Below are positions 26,401-38,800 of a stretch of DNA of 64,000 nucleotides, in pieces (position 1 is the stretch's first letter; every line of letters begins with the position of its first letter). This DNA comes from Anisus vortex (lineage: Eukaryota > Mollusca > Gastropoda > Planorbidae), in contig OX421497.1 of NCBI GenBank assembly GCA_949126835.1, forward strand, positions 28,810,742 through 28,874,741, read 5' to 3'. The notes under the pieces were generated by a model. That model saw only the letters and a program-made list of their open reading frames with translations, ran no database searches and was not told where the DNA came from. The position numbers and the translations under genes are program-made.

Positions 26401-27427
26401 ACACCGCTCGCTGCCAGATGCAATACCAACAGAAGTTAGGGGCCTCTTTCAGATTATAGTGTTGCGTAACCTGCACAATCCTTTGGTATCCCATTGTTAT
26501 TGACATCATCACAGTCATATTTGAGAGGCTTGGACAATAAATGTATTAAAAAAACTGCTACCAAATATTAAAGTGTTAAGTCACAATTTAAATGCGTTTC
26601 TAATTATCAGAAACTGTTTAAGTTAAAGAAGCTAAATAAACGTTCTTTTGTTTGACATATTTTTTTATTGCAGTCTTGAAAAATTTGGCAGCTGTTGACA
26701 TGGAAATAGGGGGAATTGTCTAAAATTGTAGACTTAATAAAATAAATGAATGCCCCCATTAGCAGGGCCGGCCCTATGATCGATTGCGCCCTGTGCAAAG
26801 CCAGTGTACATGACTGCTCACAAGCTCTAATCGGCATTCTCGATGAGGGGCGGGGGAGGGGAGGAGCGATTGCACAACCCTTGAGAACTTATGCTCTTGA
26901 AAATTAAAAACCGAACTCTTTGCTTGTTCTTAAAAGATATTAAAGTGTAGCTCTGTCTCTCTATCTCCCTCTCTCTCTTTCCCCCTCTCCTTTTCTCTCA
27001 TTTTAAAAACGATTCACTGTTCACCTTTTTACCCGGAAGTTCATTGGTGACACACCAAGCACAGGGTACCCCAAAGACATATTGGCACTCCGGGCAACTG
27101 TCTTTGTTGCCGATACTTTGAACTGACCACTCTGCCTCGATATAGATATTGTATTAAATGCATAGGTCTACCTAATAAGTTTGTCCAAATACGTGGGTAT
27201 TTCTTTTATATTTGTAATTCATTTGACTTTTAAAATTTACTGATAATGTGATATTCTACGCGTTTCTTTTAATCAAGGGAGATTATCAAGCCAGTATACG
27301 TGTAACTGACACATCCACACTGACTGAGATCATATGCTTTGACGTTGAGGCTGCGATTGTTGGGCCAACTGCCAACAACGTGTTCCGCAGCATTGGACGC
27401 TTCTTTGTCAACCTTTTTGGTCGCTGA
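20402..27427 (+). CDS. Ganglioside GM2 activator-like protein (ML-type lipid binding)
   Basis: In animals GM2A presents gangliosides to lysosomal beta-hexosaminidase; molluscs have secreted relatives. Exons: signal-peptide exon 20402 to about 20489-20493 (core VVWITCVLLILL), exon 2 from about 21734-21773 to 22024, exon 3 26025-26199, exon 4 27278-27427 (stop TGA), about 222-225 residues. The family pattern is clear: a GKDP motif, an IPGDLAFSI block, LQVDVTLSRNLGGMWIDVPC, GSCTYRDVC across the exon 2/3 junction, PCSCPIAPATYTIP and GDYQASI. The 2/3 and 3/4 junctions are exact (phases 2 and 0). The exon 1/2 junction is uncertain. The best-looking donor (A|GTGAGT at 20490) leaves phase 1, but every AG near the start of exon 2 needs phase 2. 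The weaker donor GA|GTACTG at 20494 fits, or a small exon is missing. Intron 2 holds the 24-bp minisatellite. Activity toward GM2 itself is not shown. Confidence 0.85.
20494..21733 (+). other. Intron 1 of the GM2A-like gene with repeat debris
   Basis: Contains a G-rich patch at 20845-20990 (GCCCGGGGGCG and GGGGCGGCGC) that looks like MITE ends. It also holds a LINE-tail remnant at about 21285-21335 (GGAGAGTCTGTAACAG then GATAAGATAAGATAA). No exon was recognised. Confidence 0.45.
22215..24990. repeat. 24-bp TG-rich minisatellite, about 115 copies
   Basis: The unit is TGTGATTGTG, TCTGTGAGTG and GATG, with GTGTGTGG, GAGTGAATG and TGTTTG variants. It lies in intron 2 of the GM2A-like gene. The + strand is almost free of C, so strand composition is extreme. 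Because 24 is a multiple of three and the unit lacks stops in several frames, it creates long false ORFs, the longest 505 codons (23483-25000), reading as endless CVIVSVSG repeats. Confidence 0.93.
25085..25305 (+). mobile_element. tRNA-derived SINE, 5'-truncated (family 1)
   Basis: Matches the body of the copy at 46581-46840. Shared segments include GGAGGGTATCTCTGCGTC, CTCTGATGGG, GCCACACAA, CTAGTATGCCGTGGCCACAG and GGATCAAATTGG, then a T-rich tail. The tRNA-like head is missing here. Confidence 0.75.
25549..25645. repeat. 13-bp tandem repeat, about 7 copies
   Basis: The perfect unit GGTGATAGATCTA is repeated head to tail in intron 2 of the GM2A-like gene. Confidence 0.9.
26200..27277 (+). 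other. Intron 3 of the GM2A-like gene
   Basis: A CAGGGCCGGCCCTATGATCG segment at about 26764 resembles the start of a common MITE/hAT-type end. Near 27000-27110 is a GC-richer patch of unknown origin. No exon is seen. Confidence 0.4.
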
Positions 27428-27568
27428 GCAGTTCGATCTAGTTTATCTTTATGTTAATAGTGTAAAAATTAAAAAAAATATAGCAGAAGAATTATTTCTT
27501 CTATATTGAAAAATCACTTGTATGTTATTATTTATTTAATTCGAAGTTTTACTATTTGTGGTTATAGT

Positions 27569-27836
27569 GCAGGGGTCTCCAAACTACGGCCCGCTGGCCA
27601 GATGCGGCCCGCGAGGCCCTCTCATCAGACCTTTTTATTTACCAGAAATGTCTTCTATTTTAACATACAGGAAACAATTTCACAATTTCTACTAATACAG
27701 GTGTTCATCTGTAGTGTAAATAATAACTTAATAAAATAATATTAAATAAATAATTAAAAACAACATCCATGTTTTGTTTCTTTTTTATTTGGACCTCGAG
27801 TGCGGCCCTCGGGCTGAAAAGTTTGGAGACCCCTGG
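27569..27836. mobile_element. hAT-type MITE (268 bp)
   Basis: The direct repeat GTTATAGT lies at 27561-27568 and 27837-27844. The ends are long inverted repeats: CAGGGGTCTCCAAACT on the left and AGTTTGGAGACCCCTG on the right, with inner GCGGCCC motifs. It lies 140 bases after the GM2A-like stop codon. Confidence 0.85.
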
Positions 27837-28079
27837 GTTATAGTTTGATTATAAAATAAATGCAACTTTTCTTCTTTTTTTTTTCTTTACATAGTTGTTG
27901 CATTTTTTTTTTTTGTCAAATTTTTAGTTTCTACATTTTTAATGTTTGTTGGATCGTATGGTTTTTAAGTTAGTAATATAGAGGCCTACGGTCTTGTCAC
28001 AAGGCAGTCGTATCATCTTGAAAAACTAAAATTATGAGGGAAGTAAAGAAAATGAAAATAGTTCTTCTTCTTCTTTTTC

Positions 28080-30880
28080 TATTATAATCTTGTCTGCAGG
28101 GAAGTTTGCTCTCTTGCAGTCAATGCCAGACAAACATATTTACATGTTCTTTTAGTTGTTCTGTAGTACTGAATTACTGTATAGTGTATTGTTAATGGTA
28201 GGTTGATAAAAAAAGAAGTGAGAAAGCGGGGGGGGGGGGGGGGGATGTATGACTGAGGTTGGGTAGCTTGGTGCATTCAAGTAGGAGGTAGTCTACTGTT
28301 TCTTGTGGGTAGCAACACTGTAAGTAGTTGGGTGTGTTGAGGGATATGTCCTGTTTTAACTGAAAAATGGTGCATTACTCTTTGCCAGGGAGGAACTTTA
28401 TTTCTTGCTTGTTGGTGATTTTTCTGTACATATTTCTTCTAGATTTTCGGTGTGCCCATTAATCTAGCGATACTTCCTTACTTAAATTTGTTTTTAGCAA
28501 ATTACATACCGTGTTAATTTAAAGCGTATTATAGGACTTACATAATATTGGTCCACGATTACTTCCATTCTAGCCAACTTGTCAGCTTTTTCGTTGCCTT
28601 GAACTTATTAGGTGGAGGTGATGTTTTTGTTCTAATTCATCTGCAATTTGTAATGACGACTTTTGTTTTCTTTTTAGATGTTGTACTGTTGTGCTCAATA
28701 AACTTGTTTTCGAATGGTCGTTTTCAATATTTTGTAACTTTCGACTACTTAGTGATTCATTGTTTCAAATTTTGTTTACAGAATGCTGTGAATGTTGTTC
28801 TCATTGTGTCTATTGTTTTATATTGTGACTGAATGGCTGTTATTTGTCGGGCAGAAAGTATTCCGGTACAGATCTTATATATCCTGTGTATAGGCTAATA
28901 ATAAAAAAAATTGTCTTAGTGCGTTTTCTATGCTCCCGATGCAGTGCTGGTTTGATGTTTTATTTGATTCAATCTTTTGGAAGCTTGTTCTTTCAAGTCT
29001 GACATTAAGTTTTTTTAGGGAATGGCTTTTTAATTTTTCACCCAGGTAGTTTTTTTTTTCTTCCTTTTCTCAAAATGAGGAATCAGGTTTCAGGTTGTAT
29101 AACTCCATTGGCTGTTTTTTTTTCTCTATGAGATTAAAATATAGTAGACTATAACCTATATAACTATATAAACTATATAACCTATATAACTATATAACCT
29201 ATATAACTATATAACCTATATAACTATATAACCTATATAACTATATAACTATATAACCTATATAACTATATAACCTATATAACTATATAACTATAAAACC
29301 TATATAACTATATAACCTATATAACTATATAACTATATAACCTATATAACTATATAAATATATAACTATATAACTATATAAATATATAACTATATAACCT
29401 ATAAAACTATATAACTATATAACTATATAACCTATATAACTATAACCTACTGTGTTTTTTTTACAACGTTTGGTGTATGTTGATAGAGTGAGCAGTGTTT
29501 TGTTAAGTTTAATTCTTGTTAAAACTGGATATTTCTATGTTGTCCATATTACTAGGTTTTCTGAATATACTGCTTTGCTTACTGCAACTGTAATGAGATC
29601 TGGCAGGTCATTAATAAATAAATAAGAGGGAAAGAGTGCAGCCTAAGGGATTGTGGGTGTCCGTCCTGCGGGTTCGTTTTGTCTGATATATCGCCTCCAA
29701 ATGTTCACCTTTTTTTTATCCACGCATATATTTTCCATGTTATTTCAATAGTCCTTCAATTCCTTGCTTAAAGGTCAATGAAGACAGCTGTTGCATCTTT
29801 ATTGTCTTGGAATCAGTCTACTATATCTTGAATTAATCAAAGAAATTATTTAATTCAGACTAAGTCCTACTGGCTTTGTGTAATGTGTGCCAAGGTTCTA
29901 ACCACCAATATAAGCGTGCATTGAACATTTTTTCAGCAAGTTTGCCCTAGTTTGATGTTATAGATATTGGTCTATAGCTCTAAGGATCTATCTTGAGTAG
30001 GCCTATTTGTATGATTTTGGCTGTTCAGCCGCTGTACTCCAATTTTTCGGTAGGCCTAATGATCCTGCCATCAAAATAGCATTGATGTAGTTAGCAGCAC
30101 GTCTTTAACTAATCTTTGAATCTTTTTATTAGTTAGGCGTATTCTATAAGGATCTAGAGACTTTATAGTTTTAAGTTTTTAATAGCTTCATTGTGTTCGT
30201 GCTTTTTAAAGGATGTGTCAAATGTGCTAATGTTAACAGATGGGGATTTCCCTTGCTTCTTCAAACAAATTAAAGGTATTTATTCAGGTCTTTCCGTGCT
30301 TTTGATTTGTTGGTGCTTGCAAAATGTTTGCTAAATGTTTCTGTTATTTCCTTGTTTTCTGTTACTGTGTTTTCCTATGGTTTATGAGTTCTGGATTAAT
30401 CAATTACTTTTCATTTGTTGCATATTAAGTTATTATTAACTGATGTAGAAGTTTCCATGTTTTGACCCAATTTTCTTTTTCTTTTTAATTTAAAAATCTT
30501 CTTTGGGTTAGATATCTATCAGTAGACTAGCTTGTTTTGTTTTCTTTTTTTCCATCAGTTTTTCCGACTTTATCTCTATTATTTATAAATGTTCCTAGCT
30601 CTGGGGACCTCTCCAAATGACCTTGACACTCAATAGATAATCATTGCGCCCTTTTTATGTCGTAAAATCTGGGATGCTCTGTGAACACATCCTGATTCCT
30701 GGGTCCAGCTCAGGCCAACAACACGAACTTTCACTTCCTGTCTCAATGATATGCAAATGCCAGAGAACCCGACACTCTCTTTCCCAATCAGGATGAGCAC
30801 AACACCTCTATCCAGAGTATTGCCATCTTTACCTATATCGAACCATATCAATTAAGTCGCCTTTTACGGCTTAAAAGAGG
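28080..30880 (-). mobile_element. Degenerate LINE with RT and RNase H remnants
   Basis: Reading the minus strand from high to low coordinates gives parts of a non-LTR retrotransposon polyprotein. RT block TAVFIDL is at about 29775-29825. The G-PQ block followed by FINDLPDL (one frameshift between) is at about 29600-29665. RNase H-like GNEKADKLARME is at 28560-28599. A C-terminal CCYPQETVDYLLLEC lies at about 28270-28320. RNase H plus the cysteine-rich tail points to an I/Jockey-type element. Stops and frameshifts are frequent, so it is dead. The 73-codon open frame at 30630-30851 may be a 5' part or a different repeat. The AT satellite at 29141 interrupts it. Confidence 0.75.
29141..29452. 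repeat. AT-rich satellite of CTATATAAC units
   Basis: Irregular tandem array of CTATATAA and CCTATATAACTATATAA units. It is nested in the degenerate LINE, between the RT and RNase H remnants. Confidence 0.9.
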
Positions 30881-30986
30881 GACTATGCAGCGGGGTTATT
30901 CTTTCACCTGGGCCCCAATACCCACAGAGTGGAAACATAATAATTATACATTACGAAAAACATTACAAAAAAATGGATTCCACTTA

Positions 30987-31830
30987 CAAAAGTAGGAAGT
31001 GTAATCACACAGGTAAAATTCCAGAGAACAAGAATAGTAGAAGTGTAATCACACAGGGGAATCCAGAAAGCAAAGATAGGAAGTGTAATCACACAGGGGA
31101 ATCCAGAAAGCAAAGGTAGGAAGTGTAATCACACAGGGGAATCCAGAAAGCAAAGGTAGGAAGTGTTAAAATCACACAGGGGAATCCAGAAAGCAAAGGT
31201 AGGAAGTGTAATCACACAGGGGAATCCAGAAAGCAAAGGTAGGAAGTGTAATCACACAAGGGAATCCAGAAAGCAAAGGTGGGAAGTGTAATCACACAGG
31301 GGAATCCAGAAAGCAAAGGTAGGAAGTGTAATCACACAGGGGAATCCAGAAAGCAAAGGTGGGAAGTGTAATCACACAGGGGAATCCAGAAAGCAAAGGT
31401 AGGAAGTGTAATCACACAGGGGAATCCAGAAAGCAAAGGTAGGAAGTGTAATCACACAGGGGAATCCAGAAAGCAAAGGTAGGAAGTGTAATCACACAGG
31501 GGAATCCAGAAAGCAAAGGTAGGAAGTGTAATCACACAGGGGAATCCAGAAAGCAAAGGTAGGAAGTGTTATAATCACACAGGGGAATCCAGAAAGCAAA
31601 GGTAGGAAGTGTAATCACACAGGGGAATCCAGAAAGCAAAGGTAGGAAGTGTAATCACACAGGGGAATCCAGAAAGCAAAGGTAGGAAGTGTAATCACAC
31701 AGGGGAATCCAGAAAGCAAAGGTAGGAAGTGTTATAATCACACAGGGGAATCCAGAAAGCAAAGGTAGGAAGTGTAACCACACAAGTGGGGGAGGGGAAT
31801 TCAGAGAACAAAAGTAGGAAGTGTAATGTA
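30987..31830. repeat. 40-bp minisatellite, about 21 copies
   Basis: The unit is AGGAAGTGTAATCACACAGG, GGAATCCAGA and AAGCAAAGGT. Most central copies are nearly identical. Copies at both edges are more divergent, and three copies have two to three extra bases (GTGTTATAATC or GTGTTAAAATC). Confidence 0.92.
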
Positions 31831-32317
31831 GTGTGAAAGTGTAATGTAAGGGTCTGTGAAAAAAAAAGGTGGAGGGGGTGGGAGAGCTAAGCATCTATAA
31901 TATCGACGTCAAAAATATGTGCAAAAAATAATATGGCTATAATAATTAATGTAGGCTATGTCTTCTCAGGCAGGTCTAGTAGCCTACTGGTCAATATGTG
32001 TTACAAATTAAAACATTTCCACCATCATCAGTCTATTTGTGTATTTGTTTTTTAATTGAGACGTAAGAAAAGGGGGGTGTCGAGCGGTGTGACATAGTTT
32101 TATTAGAGGTATGATTAATCGTTTGACAGTTTTTAAGCTCTTAAGAAGCTAGATGGCAAGATAGCCTACAAATTGACTTGTAGCCAACATTAATTGAGAT
32201 GACTAGGCCCTAATTAAGCTTACGGGAGCTTCAGTGCCCTTCTATCCTCGCCCCCGCCCCCTCATGTTTTCTGTAATTAATGTAAATAGGCCTACTATAT
32301 ATGTCTAAGGCCTAGAC
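31831..32317. other. Intergenic, no gene seen
   Basis: Ordinary AT-rich sequence between the 40-bp array and a small hAT MITE. Confidence 0.4.
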
Positions 32318-32496
32318 CGGGGATCGGCAACCTATGAAACGCGTTCCAGACTTGGCACGCAGAGCCTTTTTCAATGGCAATTAAAGTCTCTTCTACAAAT
32401 GAGTGGTCAAACAGAACAACTTTTAGATTGTTGGCACGCTGAATGAATTAGATATCCTACTTTGGCATACAATTATCAAAAAGTTGCCGACCCCTG
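32318..32496. mobile_element. hAT-type MITE (179 bp)
   Basis: Flanked by GCCTAGAC (32310-32317) and GTCTAGAC (32497-32504), 7 of 8 matching. The ends CGGGGATCGGCAACC and GTTGCCGACCCCTG are inverted repeats, shared with the larger element at 6608-7819. It lies about 350 bases upstream of the DERA start codon. Confidence 0.8.
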
Positions 32497-32842
32497 GTCT
32501 AGACAAATTAAAAGCATATGAAGTTAATATAAACAATGCTCTACAATTTCTAACAATATTAGACTATATATATAGTATGCATTTTATCATTAAAATAAAA
32601 GCCAACAAATTCCAACAAATAAGTTTTTAATAAGGAAGACAAGCAACACGTTGAATGCATATATATAATGTGACAAAGCGCTTGAAATAATATAGACATA
32701 AGTCGTTCTATGAGTTATGTTACATTTTCACGCTCAGTGGTTGAATATGGTTCAAAGGTTATCCTACATATTATATCAGTTTGCAGTTTTCCACCCACTG
32801 ACCTACATACACACATTTTTTTACACGTTAACAAGGGATATA

Positions 32843-35800
32843 ATGGCAGAACATATGAATCGGGGCGATGATTACAGTAAGTCCAGTCTAAATAACAGCT
32901 TATACCTTAACAGAATGAATCGTTGCACATTGATTTCAAAGTGCTAAAATGAGATTAAACAATGCTTTATACCATTACCGGCATATAAAACGTTTTAAAA
33001 ACTGATATCTAGATGAAGATAACATTGCCAGGCAAACTAAAGTTGATCTTTGACCTTTCAGTGTAAGATAGAAAGTAGAAATGTTAGCTTGACAACAAAA
33101 AGTGCACATAGTTGCTAAAAATTAAAAGCCCACAAGCAATTTAACGTGTGGGCTTTTTTTTTACATTCAATTATATTGTAATAACTCTGTTCTTTTTTTT
33201 TAAACCTTTAGGCCTACTTTTACAGTAATCAATATTATAGTAATATTAGTAGGCCTGCCTAATTTAATTATTATGTCTAAAAAAGTTAAGTCTTAACCTA
33301 AGTCCTAAGTAGACTATGAAGTAGAGTAGGCCTATGAGTATGAGGCATGAGCCTGAGGGTGGCCCAGACTTCAACAACTTTCAATAAGGGAGACTTGCAG
33401 AAATGGTCAGATGTATAGTGCTGAAAAAGGTTCATCAGATTGATTGGAATTGTATTGTCTTATCTTATAAGTTACAGACATTCTTTCTATACAGAAGATT
33501 ATTACATCCTTTGCCCAACCCCCCCACAGGGAAGCAGAGATTGGATGGCAGTAGGATTAGAACATGGGTCATGATGGGTTGTGGTGTTGACAATCCTATG
33601 TAGTTCAAAAGCTAGGATCAGCCTGGCCTCTCTCATTGTGTAGCCAATGCTATGTCCAAATGCTTAAACAGTTTAAATATAAATTGTTTTAATGATTAGG
33701 CTAAAAGTTCATATGAATCTGCATTTAAAAATAAACTATTGGTTTGTTCTAGATGAGTCACTCATTAAAAATGTGAAAATTAATCTGTCTGCAATAACCA
33801 GACGTGCTGCAGAACTAGCCAGTCGAAGAGCTGTCAAAAAGCAATGGCAGGTAAAAAGAATAAAAATTGGGCACATACTAAAATATTAATTATTTTAAAG
33901 GTGGTGATTGGGGGAGAAATATATAGTTGAAGACGAACATAAAAATACTAGCAGCTGGATGGAAATTATTTGTACATGTAAAAAAATGTAATAATCAAGG
34001 CATGTGCATCTGCTGCATTTTTAGACATCATACTTTGGGAAGTATAAAAATACTGTTTTTAAATGTTTCTTTCTTCACTGGTAGAGTAAGTAGTAAAAAT
34101 TTAAGTAATCCCATCAAACCAAATTAAATTGATCCATATACTGCCGGTGAAGCAGCATTTACCACTTTTTGCGACCACTAGGGATCGCACAATGCCCAGC
34201 CTCTTTTACTTTGCCCCAACTATTGTCAGGTACCCATCAGAGGTGGGTGTCCGGACTCGGGGACACCCTCCAGACCTGGGAACCCAACCCTAGGCTTCAC
34301 CAGGATTTGAACCCTAGACCTTTGGTACACCAGCCAAGTGCTGCCACATAGCCACTGTGCTTCATACTAGAGTAAGAGATCAGCTATGTAAAATATGTAC
34401 CTTAATTATCTAACTTTTTTTCTTTTGTAAAAATATTAGGCAGCTTGGGAACTGAGAGCCATTTCTTGCATTGATTTAACAACCCTGGCAGGAGATGACA
34501 CACCAGCCAACGTTTCAAGATTATGTTTTAAGGCAGCCAATCCTTTGAGTCAAGAAGTACTCAAGTTACTAAAATGGCAAAAAGGAAAAGGTAAATGATT
34601 GCATTAAAGTCTTATGTTGAATATCTTTATATCATTAAAAAGAAAAAATCTTTTAAACATTAGTGCCATTAGGCTTAAATGGTTGTTCTTATCTAATGTA
34701 TAAATTACCGTAGTGAACTCTCAGCAAGCAAGAGGAAATAATTTGATTTTTTTCCCTAGAAATTAACAGTAACATTTTGCGATGCCTTTAGCTATAGGGT
34801 CTGCTTTGTCAAGCAACATAATCTAAGTAAAATCCGGCATATGACCATTATTTTACAAGATTTGCTGGTTTATTTCTTACAGGCCTCTTCAAAAGAAAAC
34901 ACAAAAAAAAATGGTTAACTTCATAAAAACATATACATTTACCTAATTCTTTAAATTTTCAGGAAGAACTTAAAGCTAGTTTGCACAAAATTAATTAAAA
35001 ACTGTTCTGTATATTAAACTAGAGTTTATCATACAGGGTTCGTACGCAAGTCTGGAAGTCTGGAAAAAGTCTGAAAAATCGGATTTTGGTTTTCCAGACC
35101 CTCAAAAGTCTTAAATGTTCATTTTTGTCTTTAAAAAGTCTGGAATTTTTAGGTTAAAGTCTGGAATCGAAAAAAGAAAAGTTTCGATTTTTTTTTAGGT
35201 TAAAAGTCTGAAATGGAAAAAAAAGGTTCCTTTGTCTTTTGTATCCAACATACCCCCCTTCCCTCCCAACCAACTCTCGAATCCGGTTTAGTTAAAAATA
35301 CAAAATTACAAACGCATGTGACGATTTTAGTGCGTTATCCACATAGCGATAGTGGACTTCAGTCTCTCTCCACTCTCTTCGCATTGTCAGCGGTCGTGGT
35401 TGGAACCAAAGTAGACCTATGTGTTACAAAAAGATCTCTCGCGTTCTCTGTGTTAGGCCTATTTTTAGGCTAAACAAAAAAATAACAGCGGTTGATGATT
35501 TTAAAAAAACTTATTGTATATTAGTGCAGTTTTTTTTTTACGCCACTAAATGATCCAACCTTCCTTTTTTTTTTATAATAAAAATACTAGACTTGACAAC
35601 GTTCGTTAAAAAAAAATTGCAAGCAGCAGTCGCACCTCAGGAAAAGGAAATTTCAATCAACTCAATCAATATTAAAAATTGCAAAGTAGGCCTATGCCTA
35701 TTATCTTGTCGGGCTTCGATAAATTGTCGAATGTAGGCCTATAATGATTATATCTAGTTAGACTATATATAATATTTGAGTTTACAGATGTTCCTTCTAA

Positions 35801-38800
35801 ATAGAAGATTTTTATAGTGTACGTACTAGGCCCAAAACTCTTGCAGGCATCAGTCGGCGGCAGGGCTAGAAACTAGAAACACGCTAGAACCCGGGTCGTT
35901 TTGTTGATAGTCCGATGAAGGTGTAGGCGTGTAGGCCTATGTCTAGGCTACTAACTGAAGGACATCTTGTCATCACATTAGCCTTTTCACATAATATGCC
36001 TTATGGAAATAAGTTATAATAAACAAGTAAGCTGACAAATATACGCGTATAAAGAAAAAAACAACTAAACCGCTTAAAAAATACGCGAATTCCGACAGAA
36101 TTCGACAATGTTCAGTAGTCCTATTCGGACAATGCAGTAGCCAACACCTATTTAGAAAATAGTTATTTTAGATTGTTAGAAATAAGTAGGTTTCAATAGA
36201 GAAGTAGGCCTAGTAGGCTAGAGTCTATACCGGTATCATTTTGTTAATATGATTATTGATTAGGCCTAAAGGTAGCACTAGTAGACTAGGACTAGAGGGA
36301 CTATTAAGAAAAAAAAACGTAGACAGCCTTTGCCTTTGGTTGCTTGGGTTCGCTTGCGGGTAGATAAAACATAATCATTAATAATTACGACAATGCCACT
36401 TAATATAACTTTTAACAAAATCTGTTTAAATTGTTGTACAAATAAAACGAAGCATCTTTTGATAGGCCAGATAAAAACATAAGAACATAAATGAACAAAA
36501 CAAGTAACTTCTTAAAACTGTTAGCACATTCTTTGATTTTTGTCCCTTCATGCTTACATTTTCTTTTTTTTTTTCAATTTGAGAATAGGGCCTACATAGG
36601 CCTAAATCAAAATAGGCCTTTAGAGATTTTAGATCTAGATTTGGTTCTATTTCTATCTATGATTTGTTAGACTATTTTTCAGAATTTTTAAAAGACTCAA
36701 TTCTTGCTTATTTTTTCTCTTTATCTTATTATCTGGTTCTCTCTGGGACTTAGTGTAGGGTTATTAGCGTGCACTATAGATCTAGCGCAGGGGTCTCAAA
36801 CTCAGATGCATGTGCCATCTTTATCACTTAAGATATGTGCAACGATTCGACCCTAGTAAACAAAAACACACTTTGCACATCTTAACTCATTTTACTACTT
36901 ATCACTTATAATGGGTATATCTTACGTATATAACATTAACAATAAATTTGATGTGTATCAATATACTAGAGCTGTTTGAATTTCAGGAATAGTACATTTT
37001 TGTAAGTTTACTGGCGGGCCACAAAAATCTGCATGCGGCCCGCGTGTTTGAGACCCGGCCTGATTTATATAGCTCTTTCTAGAACATTATTCTTTTTGTT
37101 TTATTTTTATAGAGTCTAAATGGAGGCTATAAATATTTTGAAAATTAAGTATAGCTACATTAAATTATTGTGTTATAGCCTATTACTGTTATATCTTTTT
37201 CTGTATTAGTTAGCCTAGTTAGTAGGCCTATAAAGCATAATTTCACATGCTTTTAGTATTTTTACAGAGCTTATTTCTTCATGTTAAATTCAGTAACACT
37301 TGTTTAGAATGTTTTTTTTATTTTAAACCATTTTCAATTAGATCAAAAGGAAGAATAGTGCTAACAATTTCTTTTATTCTACTTTTTAATTTTATAGTTA
37401 GCATTTATTTATTTTAGTGTTCGTATAGCCTACTACTAGAAATAATATAGCCCTATGTAGCCTATCAAGAACCTTGTTTTTTGTTCAAAGTCTGAAATTT
37501 TTGTTAAAAGTCTGAAAAAGGTCTGGAAAATGTCTGGAATTTAATTTTCTGAAAAGAGTAAGAACCCTGATCATATTAAATGAATTTAGTTTGAGTCTCA
37601 CTACAATTTATCATTAATAACCTTTTTTTTTCTCAAAGGTATAACAACTGCTGCAGTGTGTGTTTACCCTAATCAGGTTAAATCTGCCAGAGAAGCACTT
37701 GTGAAATCTGGACATCCTGAAATTCCTATTGCTTCAGGTATAGGATTTTTGGGGGGGTTGCTATTCTGTGTTGTAGATAGATATGTATTAGGTGCTGTAC
37801 AATCACACTTTTGGCCATAAGACAATACAAGTATTGTATCTTTTTGATTAACAGTCATTTAATATATATTCTTTTTCTTTATTGTAATATAAAAATCAGA
37901 GCAACGGCATAGAAACAATCCAGGTTGAAAACATGGCAACACATAGTAGACACTGACACTCCACTGCATTTCTTACACACTAGCATGCATTAAATTATTT
38001 TTTTTCTCTCTTTCTGGAAAGGGGGAGAGGTGAAATCAGGCATGTCTGAGTTCCATTCATTCACTACTATTATTACAGTTACAAAAACTTCACCCCCTAC
38101 CCCAGTCTGACCCGGACTCACCCCCAACATTTGGCCCTTTCATAATTATTGTCCTTTAAATAGCTTCAAACATTCTGTCTTTAAAAAATGTCACCTTTAT
38201 CAAAATACAGTTGCTTTTGGATTTAAGTCTCACAAACTTTAGTAAAAAAAGAATACTAATGTCTTGGCAGTATAAGGTTCATAAAAATTAAATTGAATAA
38301 AATTTTTATGAAATTTTCAAATTATATATTTTTTTTATGCTAGCTGAAAGTATTTTTTTTTGCTAGTAACCTTGTAAAAAACAAACTTGTCAATTTTAAT
38401 TTTCAATCTAATCGGTTATAAATAAAAACTAAATTTCATTTGATGATTCATGTAATGTCTTAGTCGCTACGGGATTTCCTTGTGGTCAAACACCATTGGC
38501 ATCAAGATTGGCTGAAATCAGAGCAGCAGTAGAAGATGGGGCTTCAGAAATTGACATTGTCATTAACAGAACATATGCACTGACCGGTAATTGGAAAGGT
38601 AAACAAAAATTGTCAATTTGTATTTTTCTTTAGGTATACAGCATTTAAGACTTGCATATGCCTTTTTCTTCAAATGGTCATGATATATATAATATATCTT
38701 ATGTCCCAAATTTTACATTGCTGGTATGTGTAGAGTTATGTTCCTTGTTTCAACAGGTGTGTATGAAGAAGTAAAGCTTATGAAAGAAGCATGTGGAAAA

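Noticed and set aside
33692..33889. DERA starting at the in-frame ATG before exon 2
   Set aside because: A better start is the separate exon at 32843, which has a good initiation context, a clean donor, the right phase and a family-like N-terminus. An acceptor AG lies at 33751-33752.
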